Of a stretch of 64,000 bases of DNA, positions 42,617 through 52,067 are shown piece by piece. Position numbers and translations under genes: made by a program. This DNA comes from Novosphingobium sp. SG707. GTDB lineage: Bacteria > Pseudomonadota > Alphaproteobacteria > Sphingomonadales > Sphingomonadaceae. The first letter of the stretch is position 1; the number at the start of each line of letters is the position of its first letter. The notes beneath the pieces are model-generated. The model worked only from the letters and a program-made list of their open reading frames with translations, did not search any database and was not told the origin of the DNA. Where the stretch lies: NCBI RefSeq assembly GCF_012275515.1, contig NZ_JAAZQL010000003.1:440833-504832 (forward strand), in the 5' to 3' direction.

Positions 42617-44437
42617 TTGCGCATCCTCGATATTGAAACCAGCCCCAATCTGGTCACGCTGTTTCTGGCGCGGGCCGATCTGCTGGCCGACCGCCCCTTT
42701 CTTCACGCCAAGACCGATCAGGGATGGCAGGCGATCACATGGGCCGAGGCGGCGCGGCGGGTGGTGGTGCTGGCGCAAAATCTGGTGCGGCTGGGTTATA
42801 CGCGCGGCGAGCGGATCATGCTGGTGTCGGAAAACCGGCCGGAATGGTGCATCGCCGATCTGGCGATCATGGCGGCGGGCTGCATCACGGTCCCGGCCTA
42901 TACGACCAATACCGAGCGCGACCATCTGCATATTCTGGAAAATTCCGGATCGCGCGGGGTGATCGTCTCCACCGCCAAGCTGGCCAAGCCGCTGCTGCCC
43001 GCTGTCATGCGCTCGGGCGGGGCCAATCACCTGATCGCGATGGAGCCGCTGGGCATGGCGCAGGCCAGTACGGTGGAATATCACGGCTGGGACGCGATGC
43101 TGGAGGGCGATGCGGTGGCCGCCCGCGCGGCGGTCGAGGCGCGGATGAGCCGTATCGAGCGCACCGATACGGCCTGCCTGATCTATACCAGCGGCACCGG
43201 CGGCGCGCCGCGCGGGGTGATGCAGCATCATGGCGCCATCCTGCATAATGTGGCGGGCGCGGCCCATGTCATCGTCGAGGATTTCGGCTGGGACCCGACC
43301 GGCGCCGAGCCGGAGGTTTTCCTCAGCTTCCTGCCGCTCAGCCATGCCTATGAGCATTCGGCGGGGCAATTCTTCCCCATCGGCCTTGGCGGACAGATCT
43401 GGTACGCCGAAGGGCTGGATAAGCTGGGCAGCAATATCGAAGAGGTGCGCCCGACGATCATGGTCGTGGTGCCGCGCCTGTTTGAAGTGTTGCGCACGCG
43501 GATCATGAAGCAGGTGGAAAAGCAGGGCAAACTGGCCGCCGGGCTGCTGGAGAGCGCGGTGGCGCTGGCGGCGCGGCGCGGGGCGGGCAAGGGCAAGCTG
43601 CTCGACTGGCCGCTGGACAAGGTGCTGGAAAAGCTGCTGCGCCCCAAGATCCGCGCGCGTTTCGGCGGGCGGGTCAAGGCGCTGGTCTCGGGCGGGGCGC
43701 CGCTGAACCCTGAAATCGGCCTGTTTTTCCAAGGTGTTGGGTTAACGCTGCTGCAAGGCTATGGCCAGACAGAAAGCGGCCCCATCGCCAGCGTCAACCG
43801 CCTCAGCACCGGCATCAAGATGGACACGGTGGGCACGCCTCTCCCCGCAACAGAAGTACGCATTGCCGAGGATGGCGAAATCCTGCTGCGCGGCGAACTG
43901 GTGATGCATGGCTATTGGCGCAACGAGGCCGAGACGGCCCGCGTGCTCAAGGACGGCTGGCTGCACACCGGCGACATCGGCCATATCGACGCGGCCGGGC
44001 GGATCGTCATCACCGACCGCAAAAAAGACATGATCGTCAACGACAAGGGCGACAATATCTCGCCCCAGAAGCTGGAAGGGATGCTGACCCTCCAGCCCGA
44101 AATTGCCCAGGCGATGGTCTTTGGCGACAAGCGGCCCTATATCGTCGGCCTGATCGTGCCGGATGCCGAATGGGCGCGCGAATGGGCGGTGGTCAATGGC
44201 CACCACGGCGCCGATGTGCGCGCGCTTCAGGAATTGCCCAGCTTTCGCGGGGCGATCCGTGAGGCTGTGGACCGGGTGAACAGGGATCTCTCCGTCATCG
44301 AAAAGGTCCGGCAGTTTACCTTTGCCGATGAGCCCTTTGCCATCGACAATGAGGAAATGACGCCCTCTTTGAAAATCCGTCGGCATAAGCTGAAGGAACG
44401 GTATGGGGTGCGGTTGGAAGGGTTGTATAAGGGGTAA
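42617..44437 (+). CDS. Long-chain-type acyl-CoA ligase (AMP-forming)
   Basis: A 606-residue ANL-superfamily enzyme. P-loop YTSGTGGAPRGV, GYGQTES (A5-type), and YWRNEAETARVLKDGWLHTGDIG, with the C-terminal catalytic Lys region DRKKDMIVNDKGDNISP. Its length and layout resemble long-chain fatty-acyl-CoA synthetases of the FadD/FAA type. The start is a TTG with AGAGG 10 bases upstream. It is downstream of pyrD on the same strand. Repeat E begins 7 bases after its stop. Substrate specificity is not readable. Confidence 0.87.
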   Translation: MRILDIETSPNLVTLFLARADLLADRPFLHAKTDQGWQAITWAEAARRVVVLAQNLVRLGYTRGERIMLVSENRPEWCIADLAIMAAGCITVPAYTTNTERDHLHILENSGSRGVIVSTAKLAKPLLPAVMRSGGANHLIAMEPLGMAQASTVEYHGWDAMLEGDAVAARAAVEARMSRIERTDTACLIYTSGTGGAPRGVMQHHGAILHNVAGAAHVIVEDFGWDPTGAEPEVFLSFLPLSHAYEHSAGQFFPIGLGGQIWYAEGLDKLGSNIEEVRPTIMVVVPRLFEVLRTRIMKQVEKQGKLAAGLLESAVALAARRGAGKGKLLDWPLDKVLEKLLRPKIRARFGGRVKALVSGGAPLNPEIGLFFQGVGLTLLQGYGQTESGPIASVNRLSTGIKMDTVGTPLPATEVRIAEDGEILLRGELVMHGYWRNEAETARVLKDGWLHTGDIGHIDAAGRIVITDRKKDMIVNDKGDNISPQKLEGMLTLQPEIAQAMVFGDKRPYIVGLIVPDAEWAREWAVVNGHHGADVRALQELPSFRGAIREAVDRVNRDLSVIEKVRQFTFADEPFAIDNEEMTPSLKIRRHKLKERYGVRLEGLYKG

Positions 44438-44444
44438 AAGGGTT

Positions 44445-44697
44445 TGCCTCCGGCGGGCAAAGGGCGGGGACCCTTTGCAATCCCGTTAATGGGGTGGTGG
44501 GAGGTTTGCCAAGGTGCGTCGATGGTTATGAAAAGCCTGCGGCGCGGCGAACTTATCCTTGTCCGCGCGGCAGGCTATAAAACGCTGCGTATGGCACCCT
44601 TTGGCCGAACCCTTGGCGTCACGCAGACAGTAACGGGAGCGTGAGGGGCCAACCGATTTGTCTCGACAAATCGGCTATCTAAAAACCATCCCTCGCA
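44445..44697 (+). repeat. Intergenic repeat element E (forward, with nested insert)
   Basis: A 253-bp forward copy, longer than the others by about 30 bases. H1 has a diverged loop (CAAAGGG-CGGGGA-CCCTTTG). H2 is AAAAGCCTGCGGCGC / GCGCGGCAGGC with a one-base change. In the H3 position GTGAGGGG is separated from CCCTCGCA by about 40 bases that contain another perfect hairpin CCGATTTGT-CTCG-ACAAATCGG (44653-44674), so the H3 palindrome is split by a smaller palindrome. It occupies the 410-base gap 44438-44847 between convergent genes; the remaining 150 bases hold no gene I can support. Confidence 0.88.
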
Positions 44698-44847
44698 TCT
44701 TAACCTCCCTGATCCCCAAACGAGAAAAAGCGGCAGTTTCCCGCCGCTTTTTCCGCATCCTCTCCAAGATGCTAAGGCCTGTTGGGCTTGTTTTCCGCCC
44801 TTCTTTCTCAGGCTTGGTTATCTCGCTCGGGAATCAACTTGTGTGAG

Positions 44848-45576
44848 TTATTCGCCGTCCTCATCACTCTTATCGTGATGCGGGACAGAAGCAAGCGCCA
44901 ATTGCGGATTGCCCTCACCCTGAAGGTAGGGAACAGGATTAACGGCCACGCCATCGACGCGGACTTCATAATGCAGGTGGGGGCCGGTCGAGCGGCCGGT
45001 GGTGCCGACAAAGCCGATCAGGTCGCCCTTGTGCACCATCTGGCCATCGGCCACGTTCAGGCGCGAGAGATGGCCATAGCGGGTCTGTACATCGCCGCCA
45101 TGTTCGATCGAGATGAACAGACCATACGAGCTGAACCAGTCGGCGCGGCTGATGACGCCATCGGCGGTGGCATAGACGGGGGTCCCGATCGGGCTCGACA
45201 GGTCGATGCCCTTGTGCATCCGCATACCGCCCAGAACGGGGTGGCTGCGCATACCGAAATCGCTGCTCATGCGCAGGCCTTCGAGGGGCGAGCGCGAGGG
45301 GATCGAGATGGCGCGGTTAACGATGCCGGCAACGCCGCCATTGTTGCCGATGGTGGCGTTAACCAGCTTGTTGCCGGTGCCTTCCATCGAGCGCCAGGAC
45401 GAGAAGAGCTGGCGGAAGTTCTGATCGCCATTGTCCTGCGAGATGGGCGCGGCTTGGGCGGCGCGCAGCGGGGCGGCGATGTCGGCGTTGGCGGCACTGT
45501 TGGCCAGCGCGGGCTGGGCGACAACAGCGGCAAGGGCGCCGAGAAGAAACTTGGTAGAAATACGAAGCGCGACCAC
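44848..45576 (-). CDS. M23-family metallopeptidase
   Basis: A 242-residue exported peptidase: signal peptide (residues 1-25, ending ALANSAA) and a C-terminal LytM domain with the active metal set, HPVLGGMRMHKGIDLSSP (HxxxD) and HLHYEV (HxH), plus GHLSRLNV. It should cut peptidoglycan cross-links. The start is GTG at 45576 with AAGG nine bases upstream. The next gene upstream on the same strand is the ferritin-like protein, 144 bases away. Confidence 0.9.
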   Translation of the reverse strand: MVALRISTKFLLGALAAVVAQPALANSAANADIAAPLRAAQAAPISQDNGDQNFRQLFSSWRSMEGTGNKLVNATIGNNGGVAGIVNRAISIPSRSPLEGLRMSSDFGMRSHPVLGGMRMHKGIDLSSPIGTPVYATADGVISRADWFSSYGLFISIEHGGDVQTRYGHLSRLNVADGQMVHKGDLIGFVGTTGRSTGPHLHYEVRVDGVAVNPVPYLQGEGNPQLALASVPHHDKSDEDGE

Positions 45577-45720
45577 TCCAAAACACCTTTATTCTTGCGC
45601 CCGTCGGCCCCCCAAATGGCCGTTGGACATGGGAAATGACGCCCGCAGATTCCCGCAGGCAGGAAATTGTTGGAGATGGTCGGAACCCCCCGCCGTCTCG
45701 TGAGTTTGTGCTATCCCAGG

Positions 45721-46518
45721 TCAGGCGCGGCTGGCAAGCGCCTCATACGCCTTGCGCGATAGACCGGCAGACTCGCGCGCTGAGTCGTTGAACGGTGGCT
45801 TAACGTTGCCCCGGAAGTAACGCGTAACCAGCAATTGCCAGAGTTTTTCCGCAGAATCACCCAGTTCGCGAGCCACTTTGGCGAAATGGTCGCAGCCATA
45901 GCGCACATGGCGGATTTCATCGGCCAGAATCCTTTCCAGAATCCGCGCTCCGGCCTCGTCGCCGCCGGCCCGCACGCGCTCCAGAGTGGCCGGTGTCACG
46001 TCCAGCCCGCGCGCCTCCAGCACCATCGGCACAATGGCCAGACGGGCCGCCACATCATGCGCGGTGGCCTCGGCCGATTGCCACAATCCGTCATGCGCGG
46101 GCAGATCGCCGTAGGCCGCCCCCATGCGCGCCAGATGCCGCGCGATAATTGCATAATGCATCGCCTCATCGGCGGCGACGGTAAGGAAATCATCGACGAA
46201 ATCGCGCCCGCGCTGCTCGCCAAACCGCCCGGCCATGTCCAGCGCCAGATCGATCGCGACAAATTCGATATGCGCCAGCGAATGCCACAGCGCGACCCGC
46301 GCCCGCTCCGATCCGCCGCGCCCGCGCTTGGGCATCCGGTTGGGCGGGAGCAATTCGGGCTTGTCCGGGCGCGCGGGGCGGTCGGGCATCGGTGCGCTGA
46401 AATCCCACGCCAGCCTGCCTTGCCGCCAGTCGCGCACCAGTTTGCGGGTGACCATCGCCTTTTCGCGCGGGTCGGCGGTCAGCAGGGCATTGCGGATGGA
46501 TTCGGAGAGGGATTGCAT
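45721..46518 (-). CDS. Ferritin-like domain protein (DUF455)
   Basis: A 265-residue protein of the DUF455 ferritin-like group. The di-metal carboxylate/His pattern is spread over four helices: LAHIEFVAIDLALDMA, VAADEAMHYAI, and ILADEIRHVRYGCDHF. Such proteins are of unresolved function; some are annotated as tRNA hydroxylase-like or rhamnosyl-related by context. ATG at 46518. Confidence 0.85.
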   Translation of the reverse strand: MQSLSESIRNALLTADPREKAMVTRKLVRDWRQGRLAWDFSAPMPDRPARPDKPELLPPNRMPKRGRGGSERARVALWHSLAHIEFVAIDLALDMAGRFGEQRGRDFVDDFLTVAADEAMHYAIIARHLARMGAAYGDLPAHDGLWQSAEATAHDVAARLAIVPMVLEARGLDVTPATLERVRAGGDEAGARILERILADEIRHVRYGCDHFAKVARELGDSAEKLWQLLVTRYFRGNVKPPFNDSARESAGLSRKAYEALASRA

Positions 46519-46548
46519 GATGGGGCGTTAGAAGAAGGAAGGGGAAAA

Positions 46549-46773
46549 TGCGAGGGTCTAGACCCTCGCGCTCCCATTACTGTCTGCGTGGTGCGATGGG
46601 TTCTGCCGAATGTGTCGGACGCGACGTTGGAATTTTTAGAGCCTGCGGCGCTGACAAGGATGAGCGAACCGCGCCGCAGGCTTTCAAACATAGCGGCGGA
46701 CGCATCGCCGCAAACCTCCCCCCACCCCATTAACGGGATTGCAAAGGGACGAGTCCCTTTACCCGCCGGAGGC
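46549..46773 (-). repeat. Intergenic repeat element F (reverse)
   Basis: A 225-bp reverse copy between the DUF455 gene 5' end and the bcp gene 3' end. On the minus strand, i.e. relative to bcp, H1 comes first, 15 bases after its stop. H3 is the TCTAGA version, H2 is AAAGCCTGCGGCGC/GCGCCGCAGGCTCT, and H1 has one change (GGGTAAAGGG). H2 loop in element orientation: GGTTCGCTCATCCTTGTCA. Confidence 0.9.
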
Positions 46774-46788
46774 ATAAACCCTTCGCAA

Positions 46789-47259
46789 CTACCCCTTAAC
46801 CGCCCCCAACACCTCTTCAGCGTGTCCCTTGACCTTCACCTTTTCCCAGATCCGCTCGATCACGCCATCGGCGCTCACCAGATAGGTGCTGCGCTCCATG
46901 CCCATATAGGTGCGGCCATACATGGATTTTTCCTTCCACACGCCCAGCGTGTCCGAAAGCCCGCCTTCCTCGGCGTCCGAGGCGAGGGGGGCGGTCAGTG
47001 CGTGCTTTTCGATAAACTTGGCGTGCTTTTTCGGCGGGTCTTTCGAAACGCCCAGCAGCGCCGACCCGGCGGCCTCAAACTCGCCTGCCAGCGCCGAAAA
47101 ATCCTTGTTTTCCGTGGTGCAGCCGGGCGTATCGTCCTTGGGATAGAAGAAGATTACCAGCCGCCGCCCCGCAAAATCGGAAGGCTTGACCGCGCTGCCG
47201 TCGGTGGCGGTCATGGCGATGTCGGGGATCTTGTCGCCCACGCCGGGAAAGGTGCTCAT
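46789..47259 (-). CDS. bcp: Thioredoxin-dependent thiol peroxidase (Bcp/PrxQ)
   Basis: A 156-residue peroxiredoxin. The peroxidatic Cys lies in FYPKDDTPGCTTENKDF at about residue 48, with no CxxxxC resolving Cys nearby, so resolution may be by another thiol. RSTYLVSADGVI is the typical late motif. It reduces peroxides using thioredoxin. Its ATG overlaps the glnE stop by four bases. Confidence 0.93.
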   Translation of the reverse strand: MSTFPGVGDKIPDIAMTATDGSAVKPSDFAGRRLVIFFYPKDDTPGCTTENKDFSALAGEFEAAGSALLGVSKDPPKKHAKFIEKHALTAPLASDAEEGGLSDTLGVWKEKSMYGRTYMGMERSTYLVSADGVIERIWEKVKVKGHAEEVLGAVKG

Positions 47260-49967
47260 GCTTGCATCTCCAATTGCTGGCCGAATGTGGCGGTCCATTG
47301 GCGGGCGATGGCGGCGCGCGCGGCCTCCATCGCTTCGATCATGGCATTCCAATCGCCAAAGCCGCATGTTTTGGCAAGACTGGCACATGGGGCAGATTCG
47401 GGCAGGATGCCATCGGGCGCAAGCAGCCGCGCCGCCACCAGCACGCGCGAGAGCAGGTCGAATGCCTCCGGCACATCGCCCGTAATCAGCCCCGCCGCCG
47501 CCAGCTCCGCCAAAGCGCCAGCCATATCGGGCCGCACGCCCGCGCGCTCGCGCAATTGCAGGGCGTGGGCGATGAATTCGGCATCGACCAGCCCGCCGCG
47601 CAGCAATTTCACGTCGAGCACGCCCTTGGCTGCCTTGTGCTGGGCCATCTTGTCGCGCATCTCCTGCACCTCCGCGGTGACTTTGGCCTTGTCGCGCTCG
47701 ACCCCCAGCACGCCGCCGATGATCGCGCCCAGTTCGGCCCGCGCCGCATCCGATCCGAACAACACACGCGCCCGGATCAGCGCCATATGCTCCCATGTCC
47801 AGGCCTCCTCGCGCTGATAGCGGGCAAAGCTCTCGAAACCCACCGCCAGCGGGCCTTGGGTGCCTTGCGGGCGCAGGCGCGTGTCCACCTCATAGAGCGC
47901 GCCCTCGGCCGTGGGCACCGACAGCGCGGCGGAAACCCGCTGGGCCAGACGGTTGAAATAGAGCGTGGCGCCCAGCGGCCGCCGCCCGTCGCTCTCGGCG
48001 GCAAAATCCCCGGTGAACAGGTAAACCAGATCCAGATCGCTGGCATGGGTCAGCATGCCCCCGCCCAGCCGCCCAAGGCCCAGAATGACCAGCTCGCCGC
48101 CCGGAATGCGGCCATGGGTGGCTTCGAATTCGGCAATCGTCGCGCGGGCCAGCACGTCGAGCGCCGCCTCGGCCACACGGCACAGGCCCGCAGAAATGTC
48201 GAGCGGGTCCTGTGCGCCTTCGATCAGTTGCACGCCAAGGGCAAAGCGCTTTTCGCCCACCTGTCGCCGCACCCGGTCGAGCAGGCGCTGGTAATCGTCC
48301 CCCGCTTCGGTCGCGCCAAATTCATGCGCCAGATCCGCCACGCTGCCCGGCAGGGCAAAGGCGCTGGCGTCGATCAGCGCATCGAGCAGATCCGCCCGCC
48401 GCGCCAGCGCATCGGCCAGCGGCGGGGCGAGCGAGAGCACCCGCACCAGCACTTCGAGCAAACCGGGCCGTGCCTCCAGCAGGCGGAACAGGTTGACCGC
48501 GCTGGGCAGGCGGGCGATCATCTGTTCCCAGCGCACCATCGCGCGGTCCGGTTCGGGCGCGGCGGCAAGGGCCGCCAGCAGCGCGGGCTGCACCGCATCC
48601 AGAGCCGCCAGCGCCGCGCCCGAACGCAGGCATCGCACGCTCCCTGAACGCCATGCCGCAATCCGCCCCGCCAATTCTGCCGGTTTGGCAAAGCCCAGAT
48701 GCTCCAGCTCGGCGGCCAGATCGTCGCCCTCATGCTGATTGGGCACGGCAACTGTAGTGCCTTCGCCCGCGCTGACCGCGATCAGGCGGTCATAGCGCGC
48801 ACCCACGCGGGACGTGATTGCCTCCAGTTCCTCGACCAGCGCCGCGCCATTGGGCAGGCCGTCGAGCGCGGCGACATTGTCGATCCCCTCCATGTCGCGG
48901 GGCAGCTTGTGGGTCTGCAGGTCGGACACCTGTTGAAGCCGATGCTCGATCTGGCGCAGACGGTCATAGCTTTCGCCCAGCATCACCGCGTCCGCCGGAT
49001 CGATCAGCCCCTCTGCCGCCAAGGCATCGAGCGTGGCCCGCGTGCCGCGCAGGCGCAGCGCAGGCTTGCGCCCCCCGTGGATCAATTGATGGACCTGCGC
49101 AAAGAATTCGACCTCTCGAATGCCGCCGCGCCCGCGTTTGACATCGAAGCCGGGGCCGATGGCCTCGACCTTGCCATGATGGGCGCGGATGCGGCGGGTC
49201 AATCGCCCGATCTCGGCAATCGCGCCGAAATCCAGCGATTTGCGCCACACAAAGGGCCGGATCGCATGGAGGAAATGCTCCCCCATCGCCACATCGCCCG
49301 CCGCCGCCCGCGCGCGGATAAAGGCGGCGCGTTCCCACGCCAGCGCCGAGGATTCGTAATGCGTGAGCGCGGCGTCGATGGGCAGGGCCAGCGGGCTGAT
49401 CTCGCTGGCCGGGCGCAGGCGCAGATCGACGCGGAACACATAGCCCTCGCCATCGGCCTGCGACACCAGCCGCAACACGGTGCGCGCGACATGGAGCGCG
49501 GCTTCCTCAGGCTCATCGCGGGCGCGGCGGGGCAGGGTGGCCGGATCGTAGATCAGGATCGGGTCGATGTCGGAGGAATAGTTCAATTCGCGCGCGCCAT
49601 GCTTGCCCAGCGCCAGCGCGGTGAAACCGACGGCTTCCGCATCAGGCGCGCGGCTGCGGATGCCATGGGCGATGGCGGCATCCACCGCCCGGTCGGCCAG
49701 ATCGGACAGTTCGCCCGTCACCCGCGTCAGGTCAAACGCCCCGGCCAGATCGCCCACGCCCAAGGCCAGCGCCAGCGCCAGTTTCTCGCGCCGCAAACCT
49801 ACGCCAAGATCGGCCACCCCTTCGCCCGCGCGGCGCGCATGGGCCAGCGCGGCCTCGCCATCGCCCGAGGCCAGCACCGCCACCAGATCGGGCAAACGCC
49901 CCATCGCCCGCGACAAAAAGGGCGAATGCGCCTCGGCCCGCGCCAGGGCGCTTTGCCAATCGGTCAT
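47256..49967 (-). CDS. glnE: Bifunctional glutamine synthetase adenylyltransferase/deadenylyltransferase
   Basis: A 903-residue regulator of glutamine synthetase. Two nucleotidyltransferase domains are visible, each with the Ser-Asp metal motif: NYSSDIDPILIYD in the N-terminal half and THASDLDLVYLF in the C-terminal half, linked by a helical PII-responsive segment. It modifies and demodifies GlnA in response to nitrogen status. It is the upstream gene of a coupled glnE-bcp pair. Confidence 0.96.
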   Translation of the reverse strand: MTDWQSALARAEAHSPFLSRAMGRLPDLVAVLASGDGEAALAHARRAGEGVADLGVGLRREKLALALALGVGDLAGAFDLTRVTGELSDLADRAVDAAIAHGIRSRAPDAEAVGFTALALGKHGARELNYSSDIDPILIYDPATLPRRARDEPEEAALHVARTVLRLVSQADGEGYVFRVDLRLRPASEISPLALPIDAALTHYESSALAWERAAFIRARAAAGDVAMGEHFLHAIRPFVWRKSLDFGAIAEIGRLTRRIRAHHGKVEAIGPGFDVKRGRGGIREVEFFAQVHQLIHGGRKPALRLRGTRATLDALAAEGLIDPADAVMLGESYDRLRQIEHRLQQVSDLQTHKLPRDMEGIDNVAALDGLPNGAALVEELEAITSRVGARYDRLIAVSAGEGTTVAVPNQHEGDDLAAELEHLGFAKPAELAGRIAAWRSGSVRCLRSGAALAALDAVQPALLAALAAAPEPDRAMVRWEQMIARLPSAVNLFRLLEARPGLLEVLVRVLSLAPPLADALARRADLLDALIDASAFALPGSVADLAHEFGATEAGDDYQRLLDRVRRQVGEKRFALGVQLIEGAQDPLDISAGLCRVAEAALDVLARATIAEFEATHGRIPGGELVILGLGRLGGGMLTHASDLDLVYLFTGDFAAESDGRRPLGATLYFNRLAQRVSAALSVPTAEGALYEVDTRLRPQGTQGPLAVGFESFARYQREEAWTWEHMALIRARVLFGSDAARAELGAIIGGVLGVERDKAKVTAEVQEMRDKMAQHKAAKGVLDVKLLRGGLVDAEFIAHALQLRERAGVRPDMAGALAELAAAGLITGDVPEAFDLLSRVLVAARLLAPDGILPESAPCASLAKTCGFGDWNAMIEAMEAARAAIARQWTATFGQQLEMQA

Positions 49968-50050
49968 AAAAACTCCTCACTCTCCGGCCATCCTATTGGC
50001 CTGTTTGCGACCCTTTTCGCAAGGGCAGTAAGTCGCTAAAGGCCCCTCCC

Positions 50051-51049
50051 ATGACGAACCTCACCCCCAACTGGCGCTTCCCCCCCGAATGGCATCCGCA
50101 GGACTGGCTGTGGATCGGTTTCCCCCATGATGGCGAGGAATGGCCCGGCTTCCTTGAGGCCGCGCAAGTGCAGATGGCCGATTTCGCCAATGCCGTAGCC
50201 GAAAGCGGGCAGGAGGTGCGCCTGATCGTGCGCAACGAGGCCAATGAGGCCCGCGCCCGCGCTTTGTGCAGCGAAAAGGTCGTGCTGGAACGCCGCGTCT
50301 ATGGCGACGTATGGCTGCGCGACACCGGGCCGCTGGTGGTGCTGGACGGTAAAGGCGCGCGCGCGGCGCGGCGCTTTGGCTTTAACGGCTGGGGCGGCAA
50401 ATATCTGATGGAGGGCGACCAGACCATCGGCGCGGAAATCGCCCGCGACGCCGGGCTGGAGATTACGACGAGCGACTGGATCATCGAGGGCGGGGCTCTC
50501 GATTGCGACGGCACCGGATTGGTGGCGACGACCGAGCAGGTGTTGCTCAACCCCAACCGCAACCCGCATCTGTCGCGCGCGGATCAGGAAATGCGGCTGA
50601 AGCGCGATCTGGGTTTTGACCGGGTGCTGTGGCTGGGCGACGGGCTGATCAATGACCACACCGATGGGCATGTCGACAATCTTGCGCGCTTTGTGGCCGA
50701 CAATGTGCTGGCGCTGCCCATGGCTACGGGCATGGATGATCCCAATGCCGCGATCTATGCCGATGCCAAGGCGCGGGCCGAGGCGGCGGGCGTGATTGTG
50801 CACAATGTCCCTTCGCCGGGGCGGGTGGAGCGTGATGGGCGGATCGAACCGGCGTCCTATATGAATTTCGCCATCACCTCGAAACTGGTCGTCGTGCCGA
50901 TCTATGGCACCGCGCATGATGCCGATGGCGTGGCGGCAATTGCCGAGCTTTTCCCGGATCGCGAAACCGTGGGCATTATGGCGGATGCGATTCTGGCCGG
51001 GGGCGGGTCGTTCCATTGCTCCAGCCAGCAGATGCCCGCCATCCGCTAA
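50051..51049 (+). CDS. aguA: Agmatine deiminase family protein
   Basis: A 332-residue guanidino-modifying enzyme of the pentein fold converting agmatine to N-carbamoylputrescine. Landmarks: DVWLRDTGPLVVLDGKG, EGGALDCDGTG, and the C-terminal catalytic Cys in GGGSFHCSSQQMPAIR. The length fits AguA or the related peptidylarginine deiminase-like group, and the substrate is inferred. It starts 83 bases after divergent glnE. Confidence 0.9.
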   Translation: MTNLTPNWRFPPEWHPQDWLWIGFPHDGEEWPGFLEAAQVQMADFANAVAESGQEVRLIVRNEANEARARALCSEKVVLERRVYGDVWLRDTGPLVVLDGKGARAARRFGFNGWGGKYLMEGDQTIGAEIARDAGLEITTSDWIIEGGALDCDGTGLVATTEQVLLNPNRNPHLSRADQEMRLKRDLGFDRVLWLGDGLINDHTDGHVDNLARFVADNVLALPMATGMDDPNAAIYADAKARAEAAGVIVHNVPSPGRVERDGRIEPASYMNFAITSKLVVVPIYGTAHDADGVAAIAELFPDRETVGIMADAILAGGGSFHCSSQQMPAIR

Positions 51050-51098
51050 GGGCAGCAATTTAAGGATTCGGTGAGGTTTTCGGCGCAGGGTTTGTTCC

Positions 51099-51203
51099 AT
51101 GAGCAAAACCCGCGCCCTTATTCTCGATCATGGTTTGGAAGCAGTGCGGCTGGTTATCGTCGTGGGCTGTGCTTTGGCGTTGATTTTGGCGGGTAGAGTT
51201 TAA
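51099..51203 (+). CDS. Candidate 34-aa membrane microprotein
   Basis: ATG at 51099 encodes 34 residues: a charged N-terminus (MSKTRALILDHGLEAVRL) and one transmembrane helix (VIVVGCALALILAG) ending in Arg-Val. A CAGGG lies 11 bases upstream. The single-helix layout is common among bacterial microproteins, but the ribosome site is weak and no homology can be tested here. Confidence 0.4.
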   Translation: MSKTRALILDHGLEAVRLVIVVGCALALILAGRV

Positions 51204-51212
51204 GGGATAAGA

Positions 51213-51430
51213 TGCGAGGGTCTAGACCCTCGCGCTCCCATTACTGTCTGCGTAGCGTTAAGGAGGCAGTGTTTGGTGTCGCACGCACCGACTAAAATTT
51301 TAAAGCCTGCGGCGCGAAGAGGCATGAGCCCGCCGCGCCGCAGGCTTTAAAAATTCCCCACCCTCTCAAACCTCCCGCCACCCTATTAACGGGATTGCAA
51401 AGGGACGAGTCCCTTTGCTCGCCGGAGGCA
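51213..51430 (-). repeat. Intergenic repeat element G (reverse)
   Basis: A 218-bp reverse copy in the aguA-dcd gap. H3 uses the TCTAGA core. H2 is a long perfect stem TTTAAAGCCTGCGGCGC/GCGCCGCAGGCTTTAAA with loop GGCGGGCTCATGCCTCTTC in element orientation. H1 is GAGCAAAGGGACTCGTCCCTTTGC. It lies 10 bases after the microprotein stop and 62 bases before dcd. Confidence 0.9.
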
Positions 51431-51491
51431 TAACCCTACTACCTCTCAAAATCATTGCCCCATGCGCCTCCATCCGCCATGAAGCCACGCT

Positions 51492-52046
51492 ATGGCGATA
51501 CTATCAGACAAATGGATCCGCGAAGCGGCGCAGACGCAGGGAATGATCGAGCCGTTTCTGGAGCGGCAGCATCGTGAGGGGGTGATCTCTTACGGGCTTT
51601 CCTCTTATGGCTATGACGCGCGCGTGGCCGATGAGTTCAAGATTTTCACCAATGTCGATTCGGCGGTGGTGGACCCCAAGGATTTTGCCGCGAACAGCTT
51701 TGTGGACCGCAAGACCGATGTCTGCGTGATTCCGCCCAACAGTTTCGCGCTGGCCCGCACGGTGGAATATTTCCGCATTCCGCGCGATGTGCTGGTGATT
51801 TGCCTTGGCAAGAGCACCTATGCGCGCTGCGGCATCATTGTGAACGTGACCCCGCTGGAGCCGGGCTGGGAAGGCCATGTGACGCTGGAATTCAGCAACA
51901 CCACGCCTTTGCCTGCCAAGATTTACGCCAATGAGGGCGCGTGCCAGTTTCTGTTCCTCAAGGGCAATGAGCCTTGCGAGGTGTCCTATGCCGACCGCGC
52001 GGGCAAATATATGGGCCAGCGCGGCGTGACCCTGCCCCGGCTTTAA
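51492..52046 (+). CDS. dcd: dCTP deaminase
   Basis: A 184-residue trimeric enzyme converting dCTP to dUTP for thymidylate synthesis. Segments: [85 protein letters not shown]. The ATG at 51492 is the family-standard start. Confidence 0.96.
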   Translation: MAILSDKWIREAAQTQGMIEPFLERQHREGVISYGLSSYGYDARVADEFKIFTNVDSAVVDPKDFAANSFVDRKTDVCVIPPNSFALARTVEYFRIPRDVLVICLGKSTYARCGIIVNVTPLEPGWEGHVTLEFSNTTPLPAKIYANEGACQFLFLKGNEPCEVSYADRAGKYMGQRGVTLPRL

Positions 52047-52067
52047 ATCAGAAAGGAAAGGCAAACG

